DNA of 64,000 bases, from assembly GCA_963741505.1 (NCBI GenBank), contig CAVUIJ010000006.1, positions 248,001 through 312,000 on the forward strand, in the 5' to 3' direction. The notes beneath the pieces were generated by a model, which saw only the letters and a list, made by a program, of their open reading frames with translations, was not told where the DNA came from and did not search any database. Position 1 is the stretch's first letter. The number at the start of each line of letters is the position of its first letter. This document shows positions 17,263-27,959 of the stretch, in pieces. Both the position numbers and the translations under genes were made by a program. Origin of the DNA: JAKFWF01 sp963741505 (lineage in GTDB: Bacteria; Pseudomonadota; Alphaproteobacteria; Rhizobiales; Hyphomicrobiaceae).

Positions 17263-17781
17263 ATGGCGGGCGAGGCGCAGCCGGCGATCAGGGCGGCGAT
17301 CGCGCTGGCGATGACGGTGGCGGCGGTCGGCGCGGCCATGCTGGTGCTTGGCGACGGCGCCTATCTGTGGGTGAAAGCTGTGCATGTCATCGCCATCATC
17401 TCGTGGATGGCGGGCATGCTGTATCTGCCGCGGCTGTTCATCTACCACTGCGATGCGCCGAAGGGCTCGCCGCAATCGGAGACCTTCAAGGTGATGGAGC
17501 AGCGGCTGCTGCGCATCATCATCAATCCGGCGATGATGTTGTCGTGGGTGCTGGGGCTATGGCTGGCATGGCGCGGCGGCTTGCTTGCCAGCAGCTGGTT
17601 CCACGCCAAGCTGGTGCTGGTGGTACTGCTGTCGGCGACGCACGGCTACTTCTCGGCGTCGGTTCGCCGGTTCGGCGAGGACCGCAACGACAAGCCGCCG
17701 CGCCACTGGCGCCTCGTCAACGAGGTGCCCACGGTACTGATGATCGGCATCGTCATCCTGGTCATCGTCAAGCCGTGGTGA
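17263..17781 (+). CDS. hemJ: Protoporphyrinogen oxidase HemJ
   Basis: A 172-aa integral membrane protein that oxidises protoporphyrinogen IX to protoporphyrin IX. Four hydrophobic segments are visible. The conserved core YLWVKAVHVIAIISWMAGMLYLPRLFIYH (about 36-64) supplies the histidines associated with haem binding. GYFSASVRRFGEDRNDKP and the tail NEVPTVLMIGIVILVIVKPW also match. It follows hemE within a few bases; a GTG three bases earlier is an alternative start. Confidence 0.9.
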   Translation: MAGEAQPAIRAAIALAMTVAAVGAAMLVLGDGAYLWVKAVHVIAIISWMAGMLYLPRLFIYHCDAPKGSPQSETFKVMEQRLLRIIINPAMMLSWVLGLWLAWRGGLLASSWFHAKLVLVVLLSATHGYFSASVRRFGEDRNDKPPRHWRLVNEVPTVLMIGIVILVIVKPW

Positions 17782-17952
17782 TGCCCCAGCCCTCACCGCC
17801 CCACAGCCGTCATTCGCGACTGCGCGGGAGTGACGGAGAATGGTTGGGCATCTCGATCTACTGCAAGCACGAGCAGATGCGTTAACGGCTCGACTTGCGC
17901 GTCCCGCTGTTGTTCCATGGCGCGAACGTATTTGCAGCTGGGAGTGGTGACC

Positions 17953-18300
17953 ATGATCGCTGTCATCTTTGAAGTCTGGCCGGCCGACGATCAGCGCGGC
18001 GCTTACATGGAACACGCGGCGCGATTGCGCAGTGAACTGCAGAAGATCGACGGCTTCATTTCCGTCGAGCGGTTTCAGAGCCTCACCGATGCGGGCAAGA
18101 TGCTGTCACTGTCGATCTGGCGCGACGAAGATGCGGTGGCGGCCTGGCGCAATCACACGCAGCATCGCGCGACACAAGCCGCGGGACGCAAAGGCATATT
18201 CAAGGACTACCGGCTGCGCGTTGCCAGCGTCATGCGCGATTACGGCATGAACGAGCGTCGCGAGCAGGCCCCTGACGACAGCCAGGTGGTTCATCTCTGA
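17953..18300 (+). CDS. Antibiotic biosynthesis monooxygenase (ABM) domain protein
   Basis: A 115-aa ferredoxin-fold protein: MIAVIFEVWPADDQRGAYMEHAARLRSELQKIDGFISVERFQSL, then MLSLSIWRDEDAVAAWRNHTQHRATQAAGRKGIFKDYRLRVASV. ABM proteins are dimeric and act either as small monooxygenases or as haem/ligand-binding proteins. ATG 17953 is preceded by GGGAG, whereas the longer open frame upstream has no coding character. Proximity to hemE-hemJ is suggestive of haem biology but not proof. Confidence 0.75.
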   Translation: MIAVIFEVWPADDQRGAYMEHAARLRSELQKIDGFISVERFQSLTDAGKMLSLSIWRDEDAVAAWRNHTQHRATQAAGRKGIFKDYRLRVASVMRDYGMNERREQAPDDSQVVHL

Positions 18301-18534
18301 CGGACTTTCTGTCTACAAAAAATTACCCAAGGCGACCTCCTCCCGCCGCTGTCATCGCGGCGTGTTGCGTATGCGCGCGCGGCGCGACGGCCGGCATGAT
18401 CGACGAGCGTTGACGGACGCCATTGGTTGTAGACGCCACTAAATTCAACGCGAGCCTGTGACGCTGGTCAATGCGCTCTGCGGGTGTCGAGCTACAAGAG
18501 AAACTGAGACGCATTTATCAAATGGAGGGCCGGA

Positions 18535-18795
18535 GTGCGTGTATTCGCCGTACTAATAGCCACGTCGCTGCTATGCGCAGTACCGCTGACGTCGCCGGTA
18601 ATCGCCAAGGACGGATGCCCGGCTGGCATGAAGCGGGAATGTATGGCGCAGTCCTATCCGCCGAAGGCGCCGCCAGCCTGTCGATGTGTTGTCGATCCCG
18701 GTGCCACCGGCTCCGGCAACCAGGGCAAGGCCGAGGTCAAGAAGAGGAACGTGCCACAGGCAAAGAAGACCAAGAACCCAGGCCCCAATGACTGA
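18535..18795 (+). CDS. Small secreted cysteine-containing protein, unknown
   Basis: An 86-aa protein starting at GTG with GGAGG about six bases upstream. The N-terminus MRVFAVLIATSLLCAVPLTSPVIA is a clear signal peptide cleaved near residue 24. The mature part is about 60 residues, rich in proline, lysine and glycine, with four cysteines (DGCPAG, RECMA, ACRCVV) that could form two disulfides. No recognised domain. The 234 bp before it and the 336 bp after it (18796-19131, leader region of rho, with an AT-rich patch near 18900-18955) show no other gene. Confidence 0.55.
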   Translation: MRVFAVLIATSLLCAVPLTSPVIAKDGCPAGMKRECMAQSYPPKAPPACRCVVDPGATGSGNQGKAEVKKRNVPQAKKTKNPGPND

Positions 18796-19131
18796 GCGCG
18801 GTTGCAGGGGACGGTACACCGGCTTCGTCAAGTGGCACTTGGTGAGGCACATACAACAAATCGATATTGGTCCACCGTGCCTTTCTGCAGGCCCGACATA
18901 GATGCTTGCTATATTTCCCTTTCATACCACCGCGAAGCCTGCTAATTAAATTGACGTGGGGTTGCTGGCGGCGGAGAGGCCTGCCGGCGAATGAAGCCTT
19001 TCGGCGCCCAGCCGATCGAGGCCGACCCGCGACCAGCGCATCTCAAGCGCCCCTCCCCCCGACGAAACTGCCGGCTCGGCAACCGCCTCTCACCCACCTC
19101 ACCCCGCCAGAGCCCGCGTGGAGCCCATTCG

Positions 19132-20397
<1,266 letters not shown>

Positions 20398-20428
20398 CGG
20401 CGATCTCTGCCAATCGTCTGACAGTCAA

Positions 20429-20460
20429 AGCGGCGGGATCGTAATGGTCCCGCCGCTTTT
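20429..20460 (+). terminator. Intrinsic terminator after rho
   Basis: A perfect 10-bp stem, AGCGGCGGGA (20429-20438) with TCCCGCCGCT (20448-20457), closes a 9-base loop and is followed by a short T run ending TTTTG. It lies about 30 bp after the rho stop. Confidence 0.85.
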
Positions 20461-20487
20461 GCGTCGGCAGGGTGCGACCCACGTGCT

Positions 20488-20826
20488 ATGGTTCAAAATA
20501 TGACCGCGCTGCCGCAACGTCGCATGACCGCCAGCCAGTTCTTCGCCTGGGTCAAAACCCAGCCGGAGATTCCGGATCGGTGCGTCGTCGTCGATGTGCC
20601 GGTTTCGAACGATAACTGGATGGCAGTCAGTGGCAAGCTGGTCGGCTACCTTGAGCACCCCGCGATCCAACACTACGTCATCATCGACCTCACTCAGCCG
20701 TTGATCATCCATCACAGGCGCTTGCGCGCGGAACAATGGGCGACGCAGATCCTATCATCGGGCTCGCTCCGCCTCGACCCACCAGGGCTCGATGTCGATC
20801 TCTCCGAAGTGTTCGAAACAGGCTGA
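20488..20826 (+). CDS. Shortened Uma2-like protein, hypothetical
   Basis: A 112-aa protein that looks like the two ends of a Uma2-family (DUF820, PD-(D/E)XK fold) protein joined together. The front is RMTASQFFAWVKTQPE. The back half is LVGYLEHPAIQHYVIIDLTQPLIIHHRRL, then a beta-rich tail ending DVDLSEVFETG. The central part that normally carries the catalytic aspartate and the EVLSPS-type motif is missing, since the usual length is about 190 aa. It is probably an inactive remnant or a family variant. An alternative start is ATG 20500. Moderate confidence that it is a gene, low for function. Confidence 0.5.
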   Translation: MVQNMTALPQRRMTASQFFAWVKTQPEIPDRCVVVDVPVSNDNWMAVSGKLVGYLEHPAIQHYVIIDLTQPLIIHHRRLRAEQWATQILSSGSLRLDPPGLDVDLSEVFETG

Positions 20827-20832
20827 TCTCTC

Positions 20833-21555
20833 ATGTCGCAGACCATGAATGCGCTCGGCCAGCCGGTCGGCGAGGCAGTGCCGGGTTGGACGGCGCGGCT
20901 ACGACCACCGCGCAGCGCGATTGCGGGCAGCTTCTGCCGCATCGAGATGCTCGATCCGGCGGCGCACGCGGCCGACCTGTTCGCCGGCAATCGCCTCGAC
21001 GCCGAAGGCCGCAATTGGACCTATCTGGCCTACGGCCCGTTCGAGCGGCTGGAGGACTATCGCGCCTGGCTCGACAGCATCGCCAAGCCGGAAGATCCGC
21101 TGTTCCATACCATCATTGACTTGGCATCTGGCAATGCGGTCGGCATCGCCAGCCTGATGCGCATTGATCCGCCAAACGGCGTGATCGAGGTCGGCCACAT
21201 CAACTACTCGCCTTTGCTTCAGCGCAAGCCGCACGCGACGGAAGCGATGTATCTGCTGATGCGGCGGGTATTCGACGAACTCGGCTATCGTCGCTACGAA
21301 TGGAAGTGCGATAACTGTAACGGACCGTCGAAAGCCGCAGCCGAGCGCTATGGCTTCACCTTCGAGGGCGTCTTCCGACAGGCGGTCATCTACAAGGGCC
21401 GCAACCGCGACACTGCCTGGTATTCGATCACCGACAAGGAATGGCCGGCGATCAGGAGCGGCTATGAGCAGTGGCTCGACGCTGGAAACTTCGATGCGAC
21501 CGGCCAGCAGAAGGCCAGGCTCGCGGACTTGATCGCGGCATCGCGACAGGGGTAA
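20833..21555 (+). CDS. GNAT family N-acetyltransferase
   Basis: A 240-aa RimJ/RimL-like acetyltransferase. Seen: an N-terminal CRIEMLDPAAHAADLFAG segment, the central strands GNAVGIASLMRIDPPNGVIEVGHINYSPLLQRKPHATEAMYLLMRRVFDELGYRRYEWKCDNCNGPSKAAAERYGFTFEGVFRQAVIYKGRNRDTAWYSI. The last stretch is the acetyl-CoA-binding and helix alpha4 region typical of ribosomal-protein-type GNATs. Start ATG 20833 lies six bases after the preceding gene. The substrate is unknown. Confidence 0.8.
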   Translation: MSQTMNALGQPVGEAVPGWTARLRPPRSAIAGSFCRIEMLDPAAHAADLFAGNRLDAEGRNWTYLAYGPFERLEDYRAWLDSIAKPEDPLFHTIIDLASGNAVGIASLMRIDPPNGVIEVGHINYSPLLQRKPHATEAMYLLMRRVFDELGYRRYEWKCDNCNGPSKAAAERYGFTFEGVFRQAVIYKGRNRDTAWYSITDKEWPAIRSGYEQWLDAGNFDATGQQKARLADLIAASRQG

Positions 21556-21566
21556 CCGTGCATCGC

Positions 21567-21657
21567 GTAGGTCGGGTAGGGCCCATTCGCGAGACCCGAC
21601 AACTTCGACCGCCGCCCGTGAGTGTCGGGTCTCGTAAGGAGGCTCTACCCGACCTAC
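21567..21657. repeat. GTAGGTCGGGTA-type palindromic repeat
   Basis: Outer arms GTAGGTCGGGTAG and CTACCCGACCTAC face each other, with inner arms GAGACCCGAC and GTCGGGTCTC, so two hairpins lie head to head over 91 bp. It is a sequence variant of the GTAGGTTGGGTTA elements at 27402, 33354 and 41173. It fills the gap before mnmE. Confidence 0.7.
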
Positions 21658-21682
21658 GGACAGCACATAATCTCGATCAAAG

Positions 21683-23036
21683 GTGTCGCGTTCCGTGTCC
21701 GCTCAGCAAGCCCCGCCAGCTCTCGACACGATATTCGCGCCGGCGACGCCGCCGGGACGCTCGGCGCTGGCGGTGATCCGGGTGTCTGGCCGGCAGGCGG
21801 CAGCGGCCCTCGAAGCCATTGCCGGCACCCTCCCCACTCCCCGCGTCGCCGCCTTGCGGACACTGCAACACCCAATTACCAAACAGGCGCTCGATCAGGC
21901 GTTGGTGTTGTACTTCAAAGCGCCTGCGACGGAGACCGGCGAGGACATCGCCGAATTCCAGCTTCACGGCAGCCGCGCCGTGATCGCAGCGATGCTCGAT
22001 GCGCTGGCCGCGATTCCTGGCTGTCGCATGGCCGAGCCCGGCGAGTTCGCGCGGCGCGCCTTCCACAACGGCAAGCTCGACCTGACCGCCGTCGAAGGTC
22101 TCGCCGATCTGATCGATGCCGAGACCGAAGGCCAGCGCGCGCAGGCGCTGCTGCAGGCGTCCGGTGCGCTCGACAAGCTCTACAACGGCTGGCGGACCGA
22201 GCTGATCCAGGCGCAGGCGCTGGTCGAAGCCGCCATCGATTTCGCCGATGAGGAGCGATGTCGCACGCGATGCGGTTGAGCAGGCGAGAGCGTGTGTGAT
22301 TGGCTTGAAACGACGGATCGAGGGCCATCTCGCGAACGCGCATCGCGGCGAGATCCTGCGCTCCGGTTTCAAGGTAATCTTGGCCGGCCCGCCAAATGCC
22401 GGCAAGTCTAGTTTGCTGAACGCCCTCGCTCGGCGTGACGCCGCCATCGTGTCGGAAGAGCCGGGCACCACGCGCGACGTGATCGAGGTCCGCCTCGATC
22501 TGGCAGGCATCCCGGTAATCGTCAGCGATACCGCTGGTATTCGCGCCGCGACGGGGGCAGTCGAGCAAGAGGGCATTCGGCGCACGATGGCACGCGCCGA
22601 GGACGCCGACCTGGTACTGTGGCTCCGCGACGTGACCGTGGTGCCGCCGATCGCGCCACCGGCTTGGCCGAACGAGGTGCTCATCGTGGACACCAAGATC
22701 GACCTTCGCCCGAGGCAAACCGCGGACGCGGGTCAGACTGCAATTTCGACGCTGACCGGCGCCGGCCTCGAACAGCTTATCCACGCCATCATTGCCCGTG
22801 CCAAACTGCAGATCGCAGGCGGCGAGGAAGCAGTGCCAACCCAGGCCCGCCACAGGGGTCACCTCGAGCGGGCCGGCCAACACCTGTCGACCTTCCTGGC
22901 CGCCCCCGCCGTCGACCTCGAACTGCGCGCCGAGGACTTGCGGCTGGCGGCCGCTGAATTGGGCCGCCTCACAGGACGGATCGATCCGGAAGAAGTGCTG
23001 GCCGCAATATTTGGCCGTTTCTGCATTGGCAAGTAA
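21683..23036 (+). CDS. mnmE: tRNA uridine-5-carboxymethylaminomethyl modification GTPase MnmE, frameshifted
   Basis: With MnmG it modifies U34 of several tRNAs. The N-terminal formyl-THF-binding domain (DTIFAPATPPGRSALAVIRVSG, AEPGEFARRAFHNGKLDLTAVEGLADLIDAET) is in one frame. The G domain (G1 GPPNAGKSS, PGTTRDVIE, G3 DTAGI) and the C-terminal FCIGK motif are in the next. An extra G at about 22252-22253, after the codons for DFADE, explains the shift; removing it yields 450 aa, the normal length. The G4 box reads TKID rather than NKxD, a deviation to check. Start GTG 21683 or GTG 21695. A parS-like site follows the stop. Confidence 0.9.
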
Positions 23037-23046
23037 CGCAACACGT

Positions 23047-23062
23047 TGTTTCACGTGAAACT
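23047..23062. other. parS centromere site 1
   Basis: TGTTTCACGTGAAACT matches the 16-bp bacterial parS consensus TGTTNCACGTGAAACA at all but the last base, including the full TTTCACGTGAAA palindrome. It sits in the 44-bp gap between mnmE and mnmG, about 3 kb from parB and about 7 kb from the proposed oriC. It is expected to load ParB-CTP clamps for chromosome segregation. Confidence 0.9.
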
Positions 23063-23080
23063 TCTGCTAAATGCTGCCCC

Positions 23081-24961
23081 ATGACCAGAACTTCATATGA
23101 TGTGATCGTGGTTGGCGGCGGCCATGCCGGCTGTGAAGCAGCAGCGGCCGCTGCGCGCATGGGCGCCAGGACAGCGCTCGTCACCCACAAGGCCGCAACG
23201 ATTGGCGAGATGTCGTGCAATCCGGCGATCGGCGGGCTCGGCAAGGGCCACCTCGTGCGCGAGATCGATGCCCTCGATGGCCTGATGGGCCGGGTCGCGG
23301 ATCAGGCCGGCATTCAGTTCCGCATGCTCAATCGGTCGCGCGGACCAGCGGTGCAAGGTCTGCGGGCGCAGGCCGACCGCAAGATCTACCGGCGGGCGAT
23401 GCAGGCGGCGATCGCCGAAACGGCCGGGCTGACCGTATTGGAAGCTGCTGTCGAGGATCTCATCGTGTGTGATGGCCGCGTCACCGGCATCGTCACCGAC
23501 GCCGGCCGGCGGATCGCCGCCGGCGCAGTCGTGCTGACCACCGGCACGTTCCTCAATGGCCTTATCCATATGGGTGACGTCAAGATCCCGGCTGGCCGGG
23601 TCGGCGATCCGCCAGCGCGCAAGCTGTCGGAGCGGCTGAAGGTGCTCGGCATAGCACTTGGCCGCCTCAAGACTGGAACGCCGGCGCGGCTCGACGGCAA
23701 GACCATCCGCTGGGATGAACTCGAGCCGCAACCCGGCGACGACCCGCCGGAACCCTTTTCGTACCTCACCGACCGGATCACCACCCCGCAGATCGGCTGC
23801 CACATCACCTTCACAACCGAGGCAACGCACCAGATCGTGCGCGACAACCTCGGCAAGTCGGCGATGTACTCCGGCCAGATCGAGGGTGTCGGTCCGCGCT
23901 ATTGCCCATCGATCGAGGACAAGATCGTGCGGTTCGCCGATCGCGCGTCGCATCAGATCTTTCTCGAGCCGGAAGGCCTCGATGACGACACTGTCTACCC
24001 GAACGGCTTGTCGACTTCGCTGCCGGAGCAGGTGCAACAGGCATTCCTGCGAACGATACCTGGCCTCGAGCAGGTCGGCATCATCCGTCCGGGCTATGCC
24101 ATCGAATACGATTACGTCGATCCGCGATCGCTCCATCCGACGCTCGAATTGAAGCAGCTGGCGGGTCTCTACCTGGCAGGTCAGATAAATGGCACGACGG
24201 GCTACGAGGAAGCCGGTGCGCAGGGGTTGTTGGCGGGCATGAACGCGGCACTTGCCGTCGGCGGCGGCGAGTCCGTCGTGCTGTCGCGTACTGCCAGCTA
24301 TCTGGGCGTGATGGTCGACGACCTGGTCAGCCGTGGCGTCTCCGAGCCCTATCGGATGTTCACGTCGCGGGCCGAATTCCGCCTGAAGCTGCGGGGCGAC
24401 AACGCCGATCAGCGGCTGACGCCGTTGGGCATGCAGGTGGGCTGTATCGGGGCGAAACGGGCCGCCGCCTATGCCAGCAAGGCAGATGCTTTGGCAACTG
24501 CCGAGCGCCTGCTGCGCGAGCTGTCAATAACCTCGACCGAGGCACTGAAGGCCGGCTTGCAGATCAACCAGGACGGCAAGCGCCGCTCGGCGTTCGAGCT
24601 GTTGGCCTACCCAGCCGTTGATATCGCGCGGCTGCGGGCGGTTTGGCCGCAGCTCGGTACAATTTCGTCGCGTATTGCGGCCCAGCTCGAGATTGATGGA
24701 CGCTACGCCGCCTATGTGGAGCGGCAGGATGTGGACGTGGCGACGTTGCGCCGCGACGAGGCCACGATCATTCCTAGCGACCTCGAATATGCCGCCCTGC
24801 CCGGCCTATCGACCGAGCTCAGTGGCAAGCTCGAGCGCCACCGGCCAACGACGATCGCCCAGGCGGCGAAAATTGACGGCATGACGCCGGCAGCGCTGCT
24901 CATTCTGCTGGCGTATGTGCGCAAGCCGCTGCCGGCCCGCGCTATGAGCCGTTCTGCTTGA
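23081..24961 (+). CDS. mnmG: tRNA uridine-5-carboxymethylaminomethyl modification enzyme MnmG (GidA)
   Basis: A 626-aa FAD protein that forms the MnmEG complex with MnmE and installs cmnm5 at U34 of tRNA. The N-terminal dinucleotide fold reads DVIVVGGGHAGCEAAAAAARMG. CNPAIGGLGKGHLVREIDALDG follows, then the family signature NGLSTSLPEQVQQAFLRTIPGLEQV. The later part has MFTSRAEFRLKLRGDNADQRLTPLG and the C-terminal helical tail. Length and motifs are complete and the frame is intact. The TGA overlaps the rsmG ATG by one base, so the two are co-translated. Confidence 0.97.
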   Translation: MTRTSYDVIVVGGGHAGCEAAAAAARMGARTALVTHKAATIGEMSCNPAIGGLGKGHLVREIDALDGLMGRVADQAGIQFRMLNRSRGPAVQGLRAQADRKIYRRAMQAAIAETAGLTVLEAAVEDLIVCDGRVTGIVTDAGRRIAAGAVVLTTGTFLNGLIHMGDVKIPAGRVGDPPARKLSERLKVLGIALGRLKTGTPARLDGKTIRWDELEPQPGDDPPEPFSYLTDRITTPQIGCHITFTTEATHQIVRDNLGKSAMYSGQIEGVGPRYCPSIEDKIVRFADRASHQIFLEPEGLDDDTVYPNGLSTSLPEQVQQAFLRTIPGLEQVGIIRPGYAIEYDYVDPRSLHPTLELKQLAGLYLAGQINGTTGYEEAGAQGLLAGMNAALAVGGGESVVLSRTASYLGVMVDDLVSRGVSEPYRMFTSRAEFRLKLRGDNADQRLTPLGMQVGCIGAKRAAAYASKADALATAERLLRELSITSTEALKAGLQINQDGKRRSAFELLAYPAVDIARLRAVWPQLGTISSRIAAQLEIDGRYAAYVERQDVDVATLRRDEATIIPSDLEYAALPGLSTELSGKLERHRPTTIAQAAKIDGMTPAALLILLAYVRKPLPARAMSRSA

Positions 24962-25611
24962 TGCCGAGCCTGCCGCACATCACCGGCCCGGCCGAATTCG
25001 CCCAGGCGTTTGCTGTTTCACGTGAAACCCTAGACAGGCTCGTGATTTACGCCGATCTGCTGCAGCGCTGGCAGAAGGCGGTCAATCTCGTGGCGCCGAG
25101 CACTCTTGCCGAGGTCTGGCACCGGCACTTCGCCGACAGCGCCCAACTCGCGGCGTTGATTCCGCTCGATGCGGTGCGGCATGCCGATCTCGGCTCCGGC
25201 GGCGGCTTTCCGGGGCTGGTGCTGGCCATCATGCTTGCCGAGCGGGGCCGGCCGAGCACGGTTCTCATCGAAAGCGACCAGCGCAAATGCGCTTTTCTGC
25301 GCGAAGTGGCGCGGCACACCAGGATCGCTGTGGAGATCGTGACCAAACGGATCGAAATTGCCGAGACTCGTCGTATGGTCGCAACAGTCGATGTCGTAAC
25401 CGCGCGGGCTCTCGCGCCTCTCGAACGTCTGTTCGGCTTATCCGCCCCGGTCTGTACTGCGTCCACTCTTGGGCTGTTTCTCAAGGGGCGGGGCGTCGAA
25501 CAGGAACTGGCTGACGCGCGCCGCACCTGGCGGTTCGAGCATCGGCTGGTTCCGAGCATGACCCAGGAGGGCGCGTTCGTCGTGCATGTGCGGCATCTGT
25601 CGCCAGTTTGA
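24961..25611 (+). CDS. rsmG: 16S rRNA (guanine527-N7)-methyltransferase RsmG (GidB)
   Basis: A 216-aa SAM-dependent methyltransferase acting on G527 of 16S rRNA. The SAM motif DLGSGGGFPGLVLAI lies near residue 76. TARALAPLERLFGL and FLKGRGVEQELADARRTW are typical of the C-terminal half. Start ATG 24961 overlaps the mnmG stop (TGATG). Codons for AVSRETL near residue 18 contain a complete parS palindrome, a DNA-level function embedded in the coding sequence. Confidence 0.93.
   Translation: MPSLPHITGPAEFAQAFAVSRETLDRLVIYADLLQRWQKAVNLVAPSTLAEVWHRHFADSAQLAALIPLDAVRHADLGSGGGFPGLVLAIMLAERGRPSTVLIESDQRKCAFLREVARHTRIAVEIVTKRIEIAETRRMVATVDVVTARALAPLERLFGLSAPVCTASTLGLFLKGRGVEQELADARRTWRFEHRLVPSMTQEGAFVVHVRHLSPV
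25014..25029. other. parS centromere site 2, inside rsmG
   Basis: TGTTTCACGTGAAACC matches the parS consensus at 15 of 16 positions and is palindromic over TTTCACGTGAAA. It lies within the first 25 codons of rsmG, encoding VSRET. Its distance to site 1 is about 2 kb. Confidence 0.9.
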
Positions 25612-25631
25612 AGGCAGGAGGCGTGAAGCTC

Positions 25632-26450
25632 ATGGCTGCGCAGTCGATCAGAGTTCTCGCGATCACCAATCAGAAGGGTGGCGTCGGCAAGACGACGACC
25701 GCCATCAACCTTGGCACTGCCCTGGCGGCGATCGGTGAGCATGTGCTCGTGGTCGATCTCGATCCGCAGGGCAACGCCTCGACCGGGCTCGGTATCGCGC
25801 CCGAAAGCCGCAAGCTGACAAGCTTCGATGTGCTGACCGGTCACGCCACACTGCTCACGGCCAGCGTGCCGACCAGCGTACCGGGGTTGTCGATTGTTCC
25901 GGCCAACACCGATCTGGTCGGCACGGACGCGACGCTTGCCAGCGATCCGAACCGCTCGTTCCGGCTGCGCGATGCGGTCGCCGCACTGGTCGGCAGCCAG
26001 CGGGCACAGGCAGCAGCGATGCCGCTTTCCTATGTCTTGATCGACTGTCCGCCGTCGCTCAACTTGTTGACCTTGAACGCACTCGCTGCCGCGGATGCCG
26101 TCCTGGTGCCGGTGCAGTGCGAGTTCTTCGCGCTCGAGGGCATTTCGCAGTTGAAAGACACGATCGACCAGATCCGCGCCACTATCAACCCGCGGCTCGA
26201 GATCCAGGGCGTGGTGCTGACCATGCACGATGCCCGCACCTCGTTCTCGAAGGAAGTGGCGCAGAACGTGCGCGCGTTCTTCGGGCCCAAGGTCTACGAG
26301 ACCATGATCCCGCGCAATGTGCGGATCGCGGAGGCGCCGTCGCACGGCAAGCCGATCCTGCTTTACGACTACGATTCCGCCGGTAGCCAGGCCTACGTCA
26401 AGCTTGCCACCGAGATCATCGAGCGAGAGCGCCGCTACAAGGCGGCCTGA
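25632..26450 (+). CDS. parA: Chromosome partitioning ATPase ParA (Soj)
   Basis: A 272-aa deviant-Walker-A ATPase that forms a nucleoid-bound gradient and moves ParB-parS complexes. The deviant Walker A reads NQKGGVGKTTTAINLG near residue 13. VVDLDPQGNASTGLG follows near 40 and IDCPPSLNLLTLNAL near 128. ATG 25632 has AGGAGG ten bases upstream; the GTG at 25623 is too close to that site and the TTG at 25608 lies before it. It is followed 58 bp later by parB. Confidence 0.96.
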   Translation: MAAQSIRVLAITNQKGGVGKTTTAINLGTALAAIGEHVLVVDLDPQGNASTGLGIAPESRKLTSFDVLTGHATLLTASVPTSVPGLSIVPANTDLVGTDATLASDPNRSFRLRDAVAALVGSQRAQAAAMPLSYVLIDCPPSLNLLTLNALAAADAVLVPVQCEFFALEGISQLKDTIDQIRATINPRLEIQGVVLTMHDARTSFSKEVAQNVRAFFGPKVYETMIPRNVRIAEAPSHGKPILLYDYDSAGSQAYVKLATEIIERERRYKAA

Positions 26451-26508
26451 CATTGCCGAGTAATCCCGTTTTCAATACGAACACGCGCTGAAGAGGAACA
26501 CGAACACC

Positions 26509-27390
<882 letters not shown>

Positions 27391-27401
27391 TGTTGGCAAT
27401 C

Positions 27402-27502
27402 GTAGGTTGAGATAGGCCGCCCACTTGGGGCCGTAACCCAACAGCTTGCGGCACCCGTGAAATGTTGGGTTACGCGCCAAATGGGGCGCTAACCCAACCT
27501 AC
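27402..27502. repeat. GTAGGTTGGGTTA-type palindromic repeat
   Basis: A 101-bp element after parB. The right half is a clear hairpin from TGTTGGGTTACGCGCC to GGCGCTAACCCAACCTAC. The left half, GTAGGTTGAGATAGGCCGC to GGCCGTAACCCAACA, is decayed. The two hairpins are inverted copies of each other. Confidence 0.75.
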
Positions 27503-27625
27503 ATGTGAAGTGCGTCGCTCCTTGTTACACCCAATGGCCCGGTCACCAGATCGGGCCGTTTCGCTTGTGCAGGCGCCGCAGAACGCCTAAGCGACGGGCG
27601 AACCGACACTTGCGGAGACCGAACC

Positions 27626-27949
27626 GTGCCAGACGATGTTCTTTCCCGCCTCGCAGCTTTGATTTCGAGCCGGCGGCAGGCGCTGGTCGATGCGTCCTAT
27701 ACGCGACAATTGCTCGATGCCGGACCGGCGAAATGCGCCCGCAAGCTCGGTGAGGAGGCGATCGAAACCGTGATTGCAGGTATCGGTCAGGACGCAGCCG
27801 ATTTGCGCGCCGAGGCGGCGGATTTGCTGTATCATCTGCTGGTGCTGCTGGAGGCGCGCAACGTGCCACTGGCCGATGTTATGGCGACGCTGGAAAGCCG
27901 CATGTCGCAATCGGGGCTGGTGGAAAAGGCGTCGCGCCAGCCGGGTTGA
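27626..27949 (+). CDS. hisE: Phosphoribosyl-ATP pyrophosphatase
   Basis: A 107-aa enzyme of histidine synthesis that removes pyrophosphate from phosphoribosyl-ATP. The MazG-like helical core is seen: ASYTRQLLDAGPAKCARKLGEEAIETVIAG followed by EAADLLYHLLVLLEARNVPLADVMATLESR. The EExxE-type acidic metal residues are in KLGEEAIE and the AADLLYH helix. GTG start with GGAG upstream. It is followed ten bases later by coaA, as in many Rhizobiales, but the rest of the his cluster (hisA, hisF) is not here. Confidence 0.9.
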   Translation: MPDDVLSRLAALISSRRQALVDASYTRQLLDAGPAKCARKLGEEAIETVIAGIGQDAADLRAEAADLLYHLLVLLEARNVPLADVMATLESRMSQSGLVEKASRQPG

Positions 27950-27959
27950 GTGGATCGCC

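Noticed and set aside
18991..19131. Extended rho start
   Set aside because: The added residues lack the Rho N-terminal pattern, which begins at MAEMKLQDLKAK.
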